Below, one piece after another: positions 35,601 through 49,002 of a stretch of DNA of 64,000 nt. The notes beneath the pieces were generated by a model. The model was not told the origin of the DNA. It saw only the letters and a list, made by a program, of their open reading frames with translations, and did not search any database. Numbering within the stretch: the first letter of the stretch is position 1; every line of letters begins with the position of its first letter. The position numbers were made by a program, and so were the translations under genes. This DNA comes from Panax quinquefolius (lineage: Eukaryota; Streptophyta; Magnoliopsida; Apiales; Araliaceae). The stretch is from positions 30,606,681 through 30,670,680 of the forward strand of contig CM035162.1 in NCBI GenBank assembly GCA_020205615.1, read 5' to 3'.

Positions 35601-36767
35601 CTCACTTCGGTGCAAATTTTGCCTAACTTTGGTTCCGTTATTATTATTCATTGGAATAACTTTGTCTGCAAGCTGCGCATGCATGGTGATTTCTTTTGTT
35701 ATTCCATTCTTTCTTATACTCAGTTGGTTAAAGTTTGACTTCTATACTCCATGAAATTAGTAGAATATCCTTGATATTTACGCTTCATCCAATATCTTTT
35801 CATGGAAATATTCTTCTGATCATTCTTGAATTTTACTCTACAAAACAGTATCATGTTGACAATTTGGACGTTAATAATTCCTGGATAAAATAATTCTTGA
35901 TCTTATTTTATTGAATTCTTATATCATTGTCATCATCCTCATGTTTATATTTTGTTGAAAGTCATCTGTGGCCTATAGTGCATAGATAGACTTGGTATGA
36001 TTATGACTGAGGATTATTCAAAGGTAATCATGGCCGTAATGTTACAAATGATGTGGTAAAAGTTCTCATTGGCCCGTAGTGCATTGATGGGACGATTGTT
36101 GGCATGATCATGACCATTAATGAATACACAAATATTCTTGGCCCAGTAGTGCATGGATAATTGTGGTCGTGATACTAAAGAATATCCTTGGTAGTAGTGC
36201 GAGGTTGATTCGATGATGTGGAATATTTATTAAGTCGAGTCTCAAATGATAACTAAAGGATGAAAAACCTTTTTAATCATAAAAGATAGTAGATTTTATT
36301 TTCTACTTGACTCTTTTAATGGATTGCTTGTTCATTGCAGTTAAACTTGATGTACATTATATTTTATCGGTTTAACATTGTTGGAGACTAATGATAATTT
36401 ATTCGCATTATCTTAGTCATAATATTTCTTCTTCTTGGGCTAGTTGAGCTCACCTTTCCTTTCAATGTTCTCTTTAGGAAATGAGAATATAAATTTGGAC
36501 GAGTCGGGGAATCCAGAGTGATGGTCCGAGTATATAGCATTAGTAGTCCTCACTATTCTCGCGAAATAGTGTGATAATAATTGTAATGAGGACTCCTTTT
36601 GAGTTTGTATAATCTCTAGTAGATAATATTTGTATTCAAACTCACGGTTTATGTTTTGTCGTATTGTACCACGGCGAGTTGTATTAGTAAGTTGTATTTG
36701 AATTACATACCATGTATTTGGCAACCCAAGATGGGTGATGTATACCTAATTTTGGGGCGTCATGCGT

Positions 36768-36780
36768 TAGTATCAAAGCT
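36768..36780 (+). other. Worn primer binding site of element 1
   Basis: TAGTATCAAAGCT stands just after the LTR. The intact form in sister copies, TGGTATCAGAGCTTAGGG (from 54766), matches the 3' end of initiator tRNA-Met, the primer used by many plant LTR elements. Confidence 0.8.
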
Positions 36781-37390
36781 TAGGGATATGATCCTGGTTG
36801 AGATGTGAGATAAGAACTAGGATTGGAGAGCAGGGAATTCCTTCGCTAGTATGAGCTACCTAAGTTTATTTGGTATTTAATTGGTCGGTCAGAGTATAGG
36901 GATAATATGTGATATGTTAATTAACACTTGCTTTGTGACAGTGTTTGCAAATGACATCTGAAAGATAAACAATGAAGCACATGAGACCGTTGAGTCATTT
37001 CAACCAAAAGGTAATGAGCATCAACACGATAATAATCGTACCGGCGGCAACGACCATCGAAACAATGATAATCATCGTGGGGGAAATTATCACGCCAAGA
37101 ATGGTAACCACTTCGGTGGTAATCATGGCCAAGATAATAGAAGTGGAAATTTCAAGAAGAGAAGGTCATTTAGCCCGATTTTGTCATACACCAAAGTCAA
37201 GTCCAGCTGGGATGGAAGCATCAAAGGGTGTCCCAGACAAGACAAAATCGGTAGTTCAAGGGAGAGTGTTTGTCGTAACCTCCCAAAAAGCGAAGAATCC
37301 GAACGAGGTGATCACGGTTAAGTAAATCATAAACGCTTGCGAAGTCTATACCTTATTCGGTATCGGTTCTACCTATTCTTTTATCTCTCT

Positions 37391-39719
37391 TGTGACGCCC
37401 CCAAAATTAGGTATACATCACCCATCTTGAGTCGTCAGATACATGGTACAAAATTCAAATACAACTTAATAATACAACTGTCGTGTACAATACGATAAAA
37501 CATAAACTGTGAGTTTGAATACAAATATTGTCTACTAGAGATTATACAAACTCAAAAAGAGTCCTCATTACAATTATTATCACACTATTTCACAGAATAG
37601 TGAGGACTACTAATGCACCATCTAGGACCATCACTCTGTTCCCCGACTAGTCCCAGCTACGTTCTCATTTCCTGAAGAGAACAGTGAAAGGAAGGGTGAG
37701 CTCAACTAGCCCAGTAAGAAATGTTATGATTAAGATAATACAGAATAATTTATCGTTAGCCTTCAACAGTGTTAAACCGATAAAATATAACAACTATCAA
37801 GTTTAATCTGCGCTTGAACAAGCAATCCATTAGAAGAGTCAAGTAGGGAATAAAATCTACTATCTTCTATGATTTAAAAGGTTTTCATCACTTTTATCAC
37901 CGGGACTCGAACTTTTAATAAATAATCCACATCATCGAATCACCCCCGACTTTACGGCCAAGGATATTCTTTAAGATCACGACCACGAATTATCCATGCA
38001 CTACTGACTTAAGATAATCATGTTTTCATCAACGGTCCTGATCATGCCATAAAACAATTCATCTTTGCTCTACGGCCAAAGAGAATCCATAGCCATAATC
38101 ATACCAAAAACTGTCCATCAATGCACTACGGGCCAATGAGGACTTTTTCCACATCATTTGTAACATTACGGTTATGATTATACCGAATAATCCCTAATCA
38201 TAATCATACCAAGTCCATCTATGCACTACAGGCCACAGATGAATTTCAATATAATATAAACATGAGGATGATGACAATGATATAAGAATTCAATAAAACA
38301 AGTTCAAGAATTAATTTATCCAGGGACTAATAACGTTCAAATTGTCAACATGATACTGCTTTGTAGAGTAAAATTCAAGAATACTCAGAAGAATATTTCC
38401 ATGAAAAGATACTGGATGAAGCGCAAATATCAAAGATATTCCACTAATTTCATGGGTATAGAAGTCAAAGTTTTAACCAACTGAGTATAATAAAGAATGG
38501 AATAACAAAAGAAATCACCACGCATGCGATAGATCGCATGAGCGGTTTATTCCAATGTATAATAAAGGATGGAACCAGTCCCAAAAAAAACGTCTGACGT
38601 GATATTTTGACAGAATAATAAAGAACGAAATATTAGAAGAATGTCACCATGTATAGGGTAGCCTGTGTATACAGGTTATTCCAACTGAATAATAAATAAT
38701 GGAATAACAAAAGTTCTCTTCATGAGTACAACAAATAACATCCTTTACCGTAAAAATACTTGATATAAGAGTAGTGAAGTAACAGAAAACTTTTCTTCTA
38801 TCTCTATAGTCTCTCTCTATAGTTTCACTCTCTGAGTTCAAAGTGAATTAAATGAAAATAATGAAGGAATGAGCTTCTATTTATAGGAAAATGGAATGCA
38901 TAAGTAACTAATCCATGAACGATCCAGTTGATTTACTTTAATCGGCGGTCCATATTTAAAGAAAAATATTTTAAATAAAATATAATATATTCTATTTATA
39001 TAAAAGATTTTATTATGCAAAACTATCTGCGGCACTTATGCTGCAAATACTATGCATAATAAAATATAATATATTCTATTTATAGAATAACTTTAATAAA
39101 GTATTTTGTTTTATATAAAAAGATTTTACTATAAAAACACTATGCATAATAAAATATAATATATTCTATTTATAGAATAACTTTAATAAAGTATTCGCTT
39201 TTATATAAAAGATGTTTCTATTTTATTACGTGAATAAAACAAAACTTCTAAATCAACAATAATTGAATCAAATAATGTGAGATACTACGCAAAGATCTAT
39301 TGTAGCAATAATTGAACAAAACCGAAGTGACTTCTCACATAAATATCAATAATCAATACCGCGTATTACTACTATGCAACAACGCCAGACATTCTTTGTA
39401 CTTTTACTACCGAGTAGTTCAACAATATCAACGGTAAAACTTCCTACGCTATTTTTCAATAAAATATTTTTGTCGTTTTCTCAATCCGTGATAATTCCGT
39501 TATTAGTCCACTTAATGATTGTCTTGGTCAAATCTAATATTTCACTTTCTTACAACTAATATTCCCCACCCAATTGAATATAATATGACAACTTGCATAA
39601 TTTACAAAATTTATAAATATTACCCACAACTATAACATTATCTCAAATTCACACCACAATATAAAAAAAAATTATTTCGAGAAAATTAATTCTTTATTCA
39701 TAAAATCTGGGGTTTCACA
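37391..39719 (-). mobile_element. Reversed solo LTR (type A2) inside the protease region
   Basis: On + it starts TGTGACGCCCCC and ends GGGGTTTCACA, the inverse of the family LTR. It is flanked by a perfect 5-bp duplication TCTCT (37386-37390 and 39720-39724). Removing it with one TCTCT restores the host order seen uninterrupted near 58278-58300 (ATCTCTCTTGCTTGCG). Its middle part matches 51384-53759 better than the LTRs of its host element. Confidence 0.95.
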
Positions 39720-40950
39720 TCTCTTGCTTGCGCTCAACGTTTAAATTTGACTCCAGAGAAGTTAGACTTTGACTTATTGGTTGAAACTTCGTTAGTAGAA
39801 GCCTTCGTTACCTCTACTGTTTATAAATCTTGTTGATTCAAATCAACATTTTCACGTTACATGTCGATCTTATCTCTTTGAAAATACTTGCCTTTGATGT
39901 GATCTTAGGAATCGATTGGTTAACTACTCATCAAGATTTTTATAAGGTTGTTAGCTTTCATATTCCTAACCAACCTGTTATGCGAATTCAAAGTATCCAA
40001 ACCACTAAAGTCAATCATTGTCATATCAAGCCATAAGTAAAGAGCCCCGATCCTTTCGTTGTTGACTTCCTTGTGGAAATGCAAAAGCGGACTTTACATG
40101 GGTGACATCATGAATAAAGATGGCAAGTGGAAAGGTATCAATGTGACGTACTATCCAAGTCATGGATGAGAGTCACAGTTTTGAATGATAATTCTATCGT
40201 TAATAAATTTCTTGACGTATTCTTGAAGACTTCTTAGCCTACCCCAGAATGTGAAATCGAATTTTGTATTGACCCCAGTACAAAGCCCATTTCTTAAACC
40301 CTCAAATATTTCTTCAACTAAAATGAACATAACATGCGCCAAAGACGCTGGCTCGAGCTGTTGAAGATTATGATTGTACCATACAATACCATCGTGGGAA
40401 AGCGAACGTGGTAGCTGACGCGTTGAGTAGAAAATCGTATGCGGTTACAAGTGCGAATATATGAACCCACGTGAATATAACGAATATACGAGTAGAATCG
40501 ACTTTAATCGATAAAGTTAAAGCCGTTCAAGCTACACACCCGAATCTGATGAATTTGAAGAAAAGGTTCAAGAGGACGTTATTCTATAAGCAAGAATCGA
40601 CGAAGAGAGGAAATCTCAACCCTCGATTTAATTGGCCCATTTAAAATCCTCGATCGAGTAGGAACTGTGGCTTATAGACTCGTTTTACCGTCAAGTATGT
40701 CGCGTGTTCATAACGTATCGATGTTACGTAAATATGTGGACGACTCGAACCACATTATTAATTTAGAACCAAACGAGATAGCGGATGATTTAACGTATGA
40801 TGAGATACATTTTAAAATCTTGGATAAGAATGATCGTATTCAACACTCAAAGGTTATACTTCAAGAGTTAGAATCTGAAATGAAGTCAGGGTATCCTCAT
40901 CTCTTCGGCATTCTAGGTACGCACGTAAATTTCGAGGGCGAAATTCCATA

Positions 40951-40962
40951 AGGAGGGGAGAT
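40951..40962 (+). other. Polypurine tract of element 1
   Basis: AGGAGGGGAGAT directly precedes the 3' LTR. The same tract precedes the LTR at 55132. Confidence 0.85.
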
Positions 40963-43742
40963 TGTGAGACCCCGGATTTTATGAATATATATTTAATTTT
41001 CTCGAAATAATTTTTTTTATATTATGGAGTGGATTTGATATAATGTTATAGTTGTGGGTTATATTTATAAATTTTGCAAACTACGCAAGTTGTTATATAA
41101 TATTCGATTGGTCGGGGAATATCCGTACGTCGGTACAATCATTGGTGGACCCCGCAAAGGAATTATTGTTGGATTGAGAAAACGACAAAAATACTTTATG
41201 AAAATAACGGCGGAAGTTTTACTGTTAACTGTTGAAACACCCTAAGTTAAAAGTACGATGTCTGGCGTGGTGACATAGTAGCACACCTGGTATTGATTAT
41301 TGATGCTTACATGAGAAGTCACTCGCTTATACTCAATTATTGCTACGATAATTAACACGATCATATCTCTCATATTATTGATTCAATTATTGTCACAAGA
41401 TCATCTGCATAATATTTATTGTTATTAAATCAATAATTGAGACGATAAAGTTATTCATATTATTATTTGCAATATTGATGATGTCTGTAAGTTACATCGA
41501 GGAGAGGTTTAGTCACCTAATTGCGGCTACCAATAAGGAGAAATCCTTATCGAAAACCCCTTTTTCCGGGGAACGACACGGTTGTTAAATATTGTGAGTT
41601 ATAATATTATTGATGAATAAGTTGTGTTGATTAAAGATGAAATTGATTGTTCCATTGTATTGGGATTATTAGTGTTAGTGGAAATTGACATTTATTTCGA
41701 TGATAATTGATGTCTGGAGGTTATATTGTTCACTCGGGTATTCTGGAGCACTTTTAGTGTAATGAAGAGTACTATTCACGAGTTACTATTCACGAGTTAC
41801 TATTCACGGGGTACTATTGATTCACATTCTTATACTATTAGGGGTGGTGGTGCAAGATTGATAATACTTGCATGACTAAGTTAAAAATGGAGATATAGTT
41901 GAAGGTACTATACTGTAATTAATTTTTTCACATGATTATACTATTTATTGACATGATTGTACTATTGATTCACATGATTTACTATTAGGGGAGTTGGTGC
42001 AAGATTGATAATACTTGCAGGACTAAATTAAAAATAAAAGAAAAGTTGGAGGTATTGTACTGTAATTTTTCGAGCCCCAAAATGTACAATTATCGAAACT
42101 ATATTTTCCTATAAATAGAAACTCATTCTTCCTTCATTTCTCACCAATTCACAAAAGCTTTAGAGCGATTATTATAGAAAGAAATTATAGAGAGAAAGAA
42201 GAAGAGAAGTCTGCTACCTCACCATTCCAGTATTCAGTTTTTCTAAGGTAGGGAATATTATTTGTTGTACTCGTAAGGGGTGTTATTTTTTCTTATTCAT
42301 GAAGAGAACTGTTGTTATTCCATTTCTTATTATTCTGTTGGAATAACTTTGTATCGCCATTCACCCCCTATACTTGGTGACATTCTTCTTATTATTCATT
42401 GGAACATCCTGTGCATGTGTTTTACACGAGACCTAGTTCCGCTTTTTATTATTATTCCGTTGGAACATCCTCATGCATGTGTTTTACATCGGACTGGTTC
42501 GTCTTATATTATTACGTTGGAACATCCTGCATGCATGTTTTTACACCGACTGGTTCCGCTCTTTATTATTCATTGGAATATCCCGCTTGGTGCAAAATTT
42601 TGCCTAACTTTGGTTCCGTTTTATTATTATTACATTGGAATAACTTTGTCATGTCATGGTACCGCATGCATGGTGATTTCTTTTGTTATTCCATTCTTTC
42701 TTATACTCAGTTGGTTAAAATTTTGACTTCTATACTCCATGAAATTAGTAGAATATCCTTGATATTTACGCTTCATCCAATATCTTTTCATGGAAATATT
42801 CTTCTGATCATTCTTGAATTTTACTCTACAAAACAGTATCATGTTGACAATTTGGACGTTAATAATTCCTGGATAAAATAATTCTTGATCTTGTTTTATT
42901 GAATTCTTATATCATTGTCATCATCCTCATGTTTATATTTTATTGAAAGTCATCTGTGGCCTGTAGTGTATAGATAGACTTGGTATGATTATGACCAGGG
43001 ATTATTCGGTGTAATCATGACCGTAATGTTACAAATGATGTGGTAAAAGTTCTCATTGGCCGTGTAGTGCATTGATGGATGATTGTTGGCATGATCATGA
43101 CCATTAATGAATACACAAATATTCTTGGCCCGTAGTGCATGGATAATTGTGGTCGTGATACTAAAGAATATCCTTGGTAGTAGTCATGCGGGGTGATTCG
43201 ATGATGTGAAATATTTATTGTCGAGTCTCAAATGATAACAATGATGAAAAACCTTTTAATCATAAAAGATAGTAGATTTTATTTTCTACTTGACTCTTTT
43301 AATGGATTGCTTGTTCATTGCAGCTTAAACTTGATGTCTATTATATTTTATCGGTTTAACATTGTTGGAGACTAATGATAATTTATTCGCATTATCTTAG
43401 TCATAATATTTCTTCTTTGGGATAGTTGAGCTCACCCTTCCTTTCACCGTTCTCTTCGTGAAATGAGAATATAGTTTGGACGAGTCGAGAAGCGGAGTGA
43501 TGGTCCGGAGGATAGCATTAGTAGTCCTCACTATTCGTAAAATAGTGTGATAATAATTGTAATGAGGACTCCTTTTGAGTTTGTATAATCTCTAGTAGAT
43601 AATATTTGTATTCAAACTCACGGTTTATGTTTTGTCGTATTGTACACACTGATAATTGTATTAGTAAGTTGTATTTGAATTCTGTACCATGTATCTGGCG
43701 ACCCAAGATGGGTGATGTATACCTAATTTTTGGGGCGTCACA
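40963..43742 (+). mobile_element. 3' LTR of gypsy element 1 (type A1)
   Basis: It runs from TGTGAGACCCCGG to GGGGCGTCACA and pairs with 33949-36764. It carries TATAAATA at 42110 and the tandem array at about 42330-42650. The TGTGA and TCACA ends form the short terminal inverted repeat of LTR elements. Confidence 0.95.
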
Positions 43743-44164
43743 AAAATAAAGTAAATAATTTTAGACATCTTTTGTACGACAAAATGACCTACCATATGAA
43801 TGTCAAAATTATTGATATCCTTCATATCTATTATCTATTGCTTTTAATTATAGATAATATGAATTTTCTTGTAATTCCTCTACAAAATAAATAAAAATAT
43901 TAAGGGAATTTTATTTTTATTTTTATTAAGATATTGTAATTTCACCCAAAATTGCATTACTATCTTGCCTCATAAGGTAATATTTTATCCGCTACCTTTT
44001 ATATAAATAGCTAGCTCAAAATTGTAGAGGTAGTTAACCCTTAAGCATCAAGTAATGATCCTATTGGTCACTAAAAATAATCACTTAAATTTTCTCAACA
44101 GATTTTGCAACATCTCTTACTTAAATTATCAGAATATTAAAACTCTAAATATATATATATTTAA

Positions 44165-44221
<57 letters not shown>

Positions 44222-44340
44222 TTCGTGTAGTTTTTAACAGAGTAACGAAAATGAGGTCGTTAGAAAACCTCACCCCTAAATCAATAAATGTCTTCACCAA
44301 TTAATACTAATCAGGACGGATGTACATGGAAGGCAACATA
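43743..44340. other. AT-rich spacer between two LTR elements
   Basis: Not related to the LTRs. It holds an AT microsatellite at 44168-44219 and no supported gene. It is probably old host sequence into which both neighbours inserted. Confidence 0.7.
44168..44219. repeat. AT dinucleotide microsatellite
   Basis: A pure AT run of about 50 bases. Confidence 0.95.
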
Positions 44341-45612
44341 TGTGAGACCCCGAATTTTATGAAATGAAAGTATTTAATTTTCTTATAATTATTATGTTAT
44401 TTAGTAAATGGTTAAATTAATAAAAGGATTAAAGTTAAGGGTGATATTTATAAATTTTGCAAAGTAAGCAAGTGGTTATAAAATATTCATTTGGTCGGGG
44501 AATATTAGTACGACGACACAATCATTGGTGGACCCCACAACGGAAGTATTGTCGTAGTTAGAAAATGACAAAATTATCTTTCTATAAAAATAACGGCGGA
44601 GGTGTTACCGTTAAAATTATTGAACTACCCGGTAGTAAATGTACGATGTCGTGTGGTTGCGATAGTAGACACTACGGTATTGATTATTGATGCTTACGTG
44701 AGAAGTCACTCAGTTATACTCAATTATTGTTACAATAATTATTGCATCATATCTCTCATATTATTGATTCAATTATTATTCTACGATGATCAATTTGTAT
44801 AATATGATATATTATTAAATCAATAATTGAGACGACAAAGTTATTCATATTATTATTTGCAATATTGACAATGTCTAGAAGTTCTATCAAGGAGAGGTTT
44901 GGTCACCTAATTGTGCGCCAATAAGGAGAAATCCTTATTAGAAAGCCCCATCTTTCCTGGGAACGACCTGGTTGTTAAATATTGTGAATTATAATATTAA
45001 TGATGAATAAGTTCGTGTTGATTAAAGATGAATTTTATAGTTCCATTGTGTTAGAATTATTTTTGTTAGTAGAAATCGATATTTATTTCGATAATAATTT
45101 ATGTCTGGAGGTTATATTGACCAATCGGGTATTTGGGGCACTTTTCATGTCGGGGTACTATTCATGAGTTACTATTCACGAGTTACTATTCACGGGGTAC
45201 TATTCACCCGTAAGATATATTTTTTTTCGGTCCAAATCATTTTTGGGTACAATATTATTCCATGAGGAGATGTGCTAATTTTTCGAGATCGTTGGTTGAA
45301 GATATAATAAGAAATCAATATGGAATCACCGGTGGAAAGTTATAATAGTGAATCAATATGGATCGCTGGTTTAAAGTTTTAATAGTAAATCAGTATGGAC
45401 CGTTGCTTTAAGTTTTAATAGTAAACCAATATGGACCGTTCGTTTAAAAGTAAATCAATCTGGAACGTTCATGAATTAGTTACTATTCAGTCCATTCTCC
45501 TATAAATAGAAGCTCATTCCTTCATTATTTCTTACGAATTCACTGAAACTCTAGAGAGAGAAACTATAGAGAGAAAGAAGAAAAGTATTCTTCTACTTCA
45601 CTATATCCAGTT

Positions 45613-48600
45613 TGTGACAACCCCAAAACAGGTCCATTCCATCCAACCCATTCTGAGTCGCCAAATACATGGTACAGAAAACAACTACAACTTTATTACA
45701 ACAATTGTCGTGCAAAATACAACAACTCATGTGTTGTGAGTTTAAATACAAATATATACCAACTGTGACTCATGTCCCAACCGTGGACAACACCCATAAT
45801 GACACCTTACATAAAGGTATAGTCGAAAACTGTTTTAGAAATTAGAATCTTTGGGAAGTGCTCAAGAAACCTTCGCGACATGGGAGGCCATGAGTCTAAG
45901 TTATGATAGATATCATATGGCCACGTAATTATCCTTGGTTGATCTAATAGACCCCCAAAGAAAAACGAGAAGATTACTATCATATTCTTCCCAATGGTGT
46001 GTCTTCTCTTGACATATCATTATCTCCACCGTCTCTAATTGAGAATTATACTTCAACCAAACTCCAAGATTATATAGGTAGTGCTCGTATATATACTCAG
46101 CAAGTGGATGAGCACAACCCTGTCTTATGGTGACATGAGGTGGTATGTCATTAGACATCTTGTATGATAGTGGCAAAACACCCTTCCAATGTTGGGTTCG
46201 CCTCACCCTAGTTGATTCACCAAATATAACTACTAAATGATGACTACCGTTCTATTCCCCTGTTATCCCCCGCTCGACCCAGCTACACTCGTATTACCTG
46301 AAAGGAATTGTGAAGCAAAAGGGTAAGCACAACTAGCTCAGTAAAGAATATCATGACTAAAGATAAATAAATTTTCAATAGCCTTCATCAGTAATAAATC
46401 AATGATTTAGAACATATGGTAGATGATAAAACTTTTCAACCATAGTTGCAGCGGAAGGAGCAATCCATTAGAAGAGTTAAATAGACTATAAAATCTATTA
46501 TCTTCTCCATGTTAAAAGTCCATCAACAATGTTTTATCCCTGTAACATTAATCAATAATTCCTGTCCACAATCACGTGTATATCTCATAATCGTAATTGT
46601 AGTTCAAAATTCCTTTCCTCATCCAGGACAAAGTTAATTTTCATCACCTGAAACATCAAAGATCATGGTTATACCAAATCACAGTTCATATCCATAATCC
46701 TACTAATAAATTCATCTTTGCACTACGGGCCAAAGATATTCATCAACAAGTCATCTTTGCATTACAGGCCAAAGATATTCATCAACAAGTCATCTTTGCA
46801 CTACATGCTAAAGATATTCAACAACAGGTCATCTTTGCATTATGAGCCAAAGATATTCAACAACAGGTCATCTTTGCATTACGAGCCAAAGATATTCATC
46901 AAAAATCATTCATCTTTACACTACAGGCCAAAGATATTCAGTTATATCATCATTTAAGACTGAGGATGATGCAAAATATTTTAAAGAAAACGAATCCAGT
47001 GAAACAAAAGAATAAATATTATGGATTCGTACTTTAGACAACCCAAGTTCAAAAATACTTCATAAATAACCAGAGTGGAGTAAAATTTAAGAATGAAGAC
47101 CAAAACATAGATCCAATCAAAGATAAGAATCATAACAGACAATCTTGGACACAGAGAAGAAAACTTAATTTTTCTGTGAATAATGTCGTATTTTTGAATA
47201 GTGTCGTATACGTAAATAGTACCGTATACATGAATAGTAAGTCCGACACCAAAAGATAGAAATTTCACAAAAAATATAATCATGCCTCGTGAATAGTACT
47301 CGTGAATAGTAACTCGTGAATAGTAACTCATGAATAGTAACTCATGAATAGTAACCCCGACATGAAAAAGTTCCAAATTTGATAAAAAGTTCAAACCAAT
47401 ATTTCGGCATAATGATATTGAAGAAATAATATCATTTATAAAGAAAATAATCTCCCTTACTATCCTTTACAATCCCTTACTATCCCTTACCTCAAAGAGC
47501 AGTACTTCTGACTGGAATAACGCTAAACGAACTTGCACCGTATAGCAACACTCAAGATATCAAAATACTCACAAGAATCCACTCGATAATATAGAGAGAG
47601 AAATAGAGAGAAAAATTTAGTTTCTGGTGTGATTTTCAATTCTAACCTAAACACCTATTTATAGGAAATTGATTAGAACACCAAAGCAGAAAATTTAATG
47701 GAATATTAATATTATTTATTAAATTTCCTACGCACATCAAAGACATTTGGATTCAGCATCCAATAATGACAAAAACAAAAAAAATGTTTTTGTTATTAAA
47801 AATAATTAAAACTTTCAAAAATTAATTATTTTGGAACTACGGAACTTCAATAATTCATAATAAATAGCCTTTTTATCACAAAATTTGAATCACGCGACTT
47901 TTTATAGGAAATTCAATTCTCTACAACTTTGCAGAAGAAAGTTTTTCCAAATTCCAAACATAAATTGACTGAAATCCATAAACGGGCGATTTTACAGGCT
48001 ATAATCAAATTTCAGTCAAAATTTGGGTCCACCAACATGTTTAACATGTTTTAAACATTTATTGCAACAAAAATACTCCTCCTCCTCATTTACTCATATA
48101 TCCCACAATCATTGTAAAAATATCATCATTATTATATTATAATAATATAATAAAATATTATTTTATCAGAAAAGATAAAATATCGATTTTCAACAATTGT
48201 CACTTTAAAAATTTTCTCTATCTATATCCACATAAAATTAATATTTTCCTTATCATATAAATAAATAATTAATTATTCACAAATAATATTACGAAATCAC
48301 AATAATGATGACTGAGGGCGGTTCCTGGAAAGAGGGGCTTTCCAATAAGAATTTCTCCTCTTCTTGGCCGCAATTAGGTGACCAAACCTCTCCTTGTATG
48401 CAAATTTTTCTTGACATTGCCAATAATTTATCTAATAATATTATTCGAGATAATATGAATTATTGCTTCGATAATGGAAAATCTTGTGTAGTGACAATTA
48501 TTAAAATAACGATAATATAAAATATCAACGCAATAATTATTGAATCAATAAAATCTTTGAGCGATAATTATCGTAACAATTATTGAGTAGTGCCTTCTTA

Positions 48601-49002
48601 CGTAAGAATTAATAATTGGTGCAATACCGGTGTCTTCTTTGTCACGATAACGCCAGTATTACTATATTTTAACCACCGGGTATTTCAACAAAGTGTTAAT
48701 TGAGAATAACTACGTCGTTATTTAAAAAACTCTCTTTTTGTCATTTTTTTAAACGACAGTTATTCTGTTATGGGGCCCACAAATGGCTGCGCCGTTGTAT
48801 AAATATTTCCCGATAGAAAGAATATTCCACGACCAAACAAATATTCCCCGACAGAAAGAATATTTTATAACCACTTGCTTATTTTAAAAAAAAATTCATA
48901 TATCACCCTTAACTTTAAAATTTTATCAATTTAACCATTTACTGAATAGTAATTATAAGAAAAAATTGAATACTTTTATTTCATAAAATTGGGGGCCTTA
49001 CA
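45613..49002 (-). mobile_element. Reversed solo LTR of a divergent type (C) nested in the type B LTR
   Basis: Read on the minus strand it starts TGTAAGGCCCCC (49002) and ends GGGGTTGTCACA (45613). A perfect 5-bp duplication CAGTT flanks it (45608-45612 and 49003-49007). Removing it restores ATATCCAGTTTCTTCTAAGG, the unbroken form near 62106-62125. The body is related to type B but much diverged. It has no coding domains and one tandem array. Confidence 0.93.
46716..46940 (-). repeat. 39-bp tandem array in the type C LTR
   Basis: About five and a half units, each with TCATCTTTGCACTAC, GGCCAAAGATATTCA and TCAACAA. Single similar units occur in type A and B LTRs (for example about 51140-51200), so the array is a local expansion. 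Confidence 0.85.

Larger units (their letters stand above)
33949..36764 (+). mobile_element. 5' LTR of gypsy element 1 (type A1)
   Basis: It begins TGTGAGACCCCGG and ends GGGGCGTCATG, a decayed form of the GTCACA end seen in sister copies. It matches 40963-43742 along its whole length with scattered substitutions and small indels. It is followed by a primer binding site. The preceding 5 bases AATAT resemble AAAAT after the 3' LTR, a possible worn target duplication. Confidence 0.93.
36765..40962 (+). pseudogene. Decayed, internally deleted gypsy gag-pol region of element 1
   Basis: In order: untranslated leader; gag remnant with the second half of a CCHC knuckle (GHLARFCH, from about 37164); first half of the retropepsin, where the LFDTGST site reads LFGIGST; a reversed solo LTR (37391-39719); second half of the protease ending VILGIDWL (39863-39919); the start of RT up to about 40330; then a jump to the end of RNase H (YHRGKANVVADALSRKS, within 40366-40437); and integrase C-terminus with a chromodomain-like end (VHNVSMLRKYV to ELESEMKSGYPHLF, about 40627-40951). 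The RT catalytic core, most of RNase H and the integrase core are missing. Frameshifts and stops are frequent. The ending suggests the Tekay/Del chromovirus group. It cannot make proteins for its own movement. Confidence 0.9.

Noticed and set aside
35268..35754. Overlapping open frames with Tyr/Phe/Leu-rich repeats
   Set aside because: They fall in the LTR tandem array and shift frame between copies, so they are repeat artefacts and not genes.
46716..46940. Regular 39-bp repeats that might suggest a CRISPR array
   Set aside because: The units are contiguous without unique spacers and lie in a plant LTR.
46718..46957. Open frame with repeated SSLHYRPKIF-like units
   Set aside because: It is the translation of the 39-bp array inside a solo LTR; there is no start context or conserved protein.
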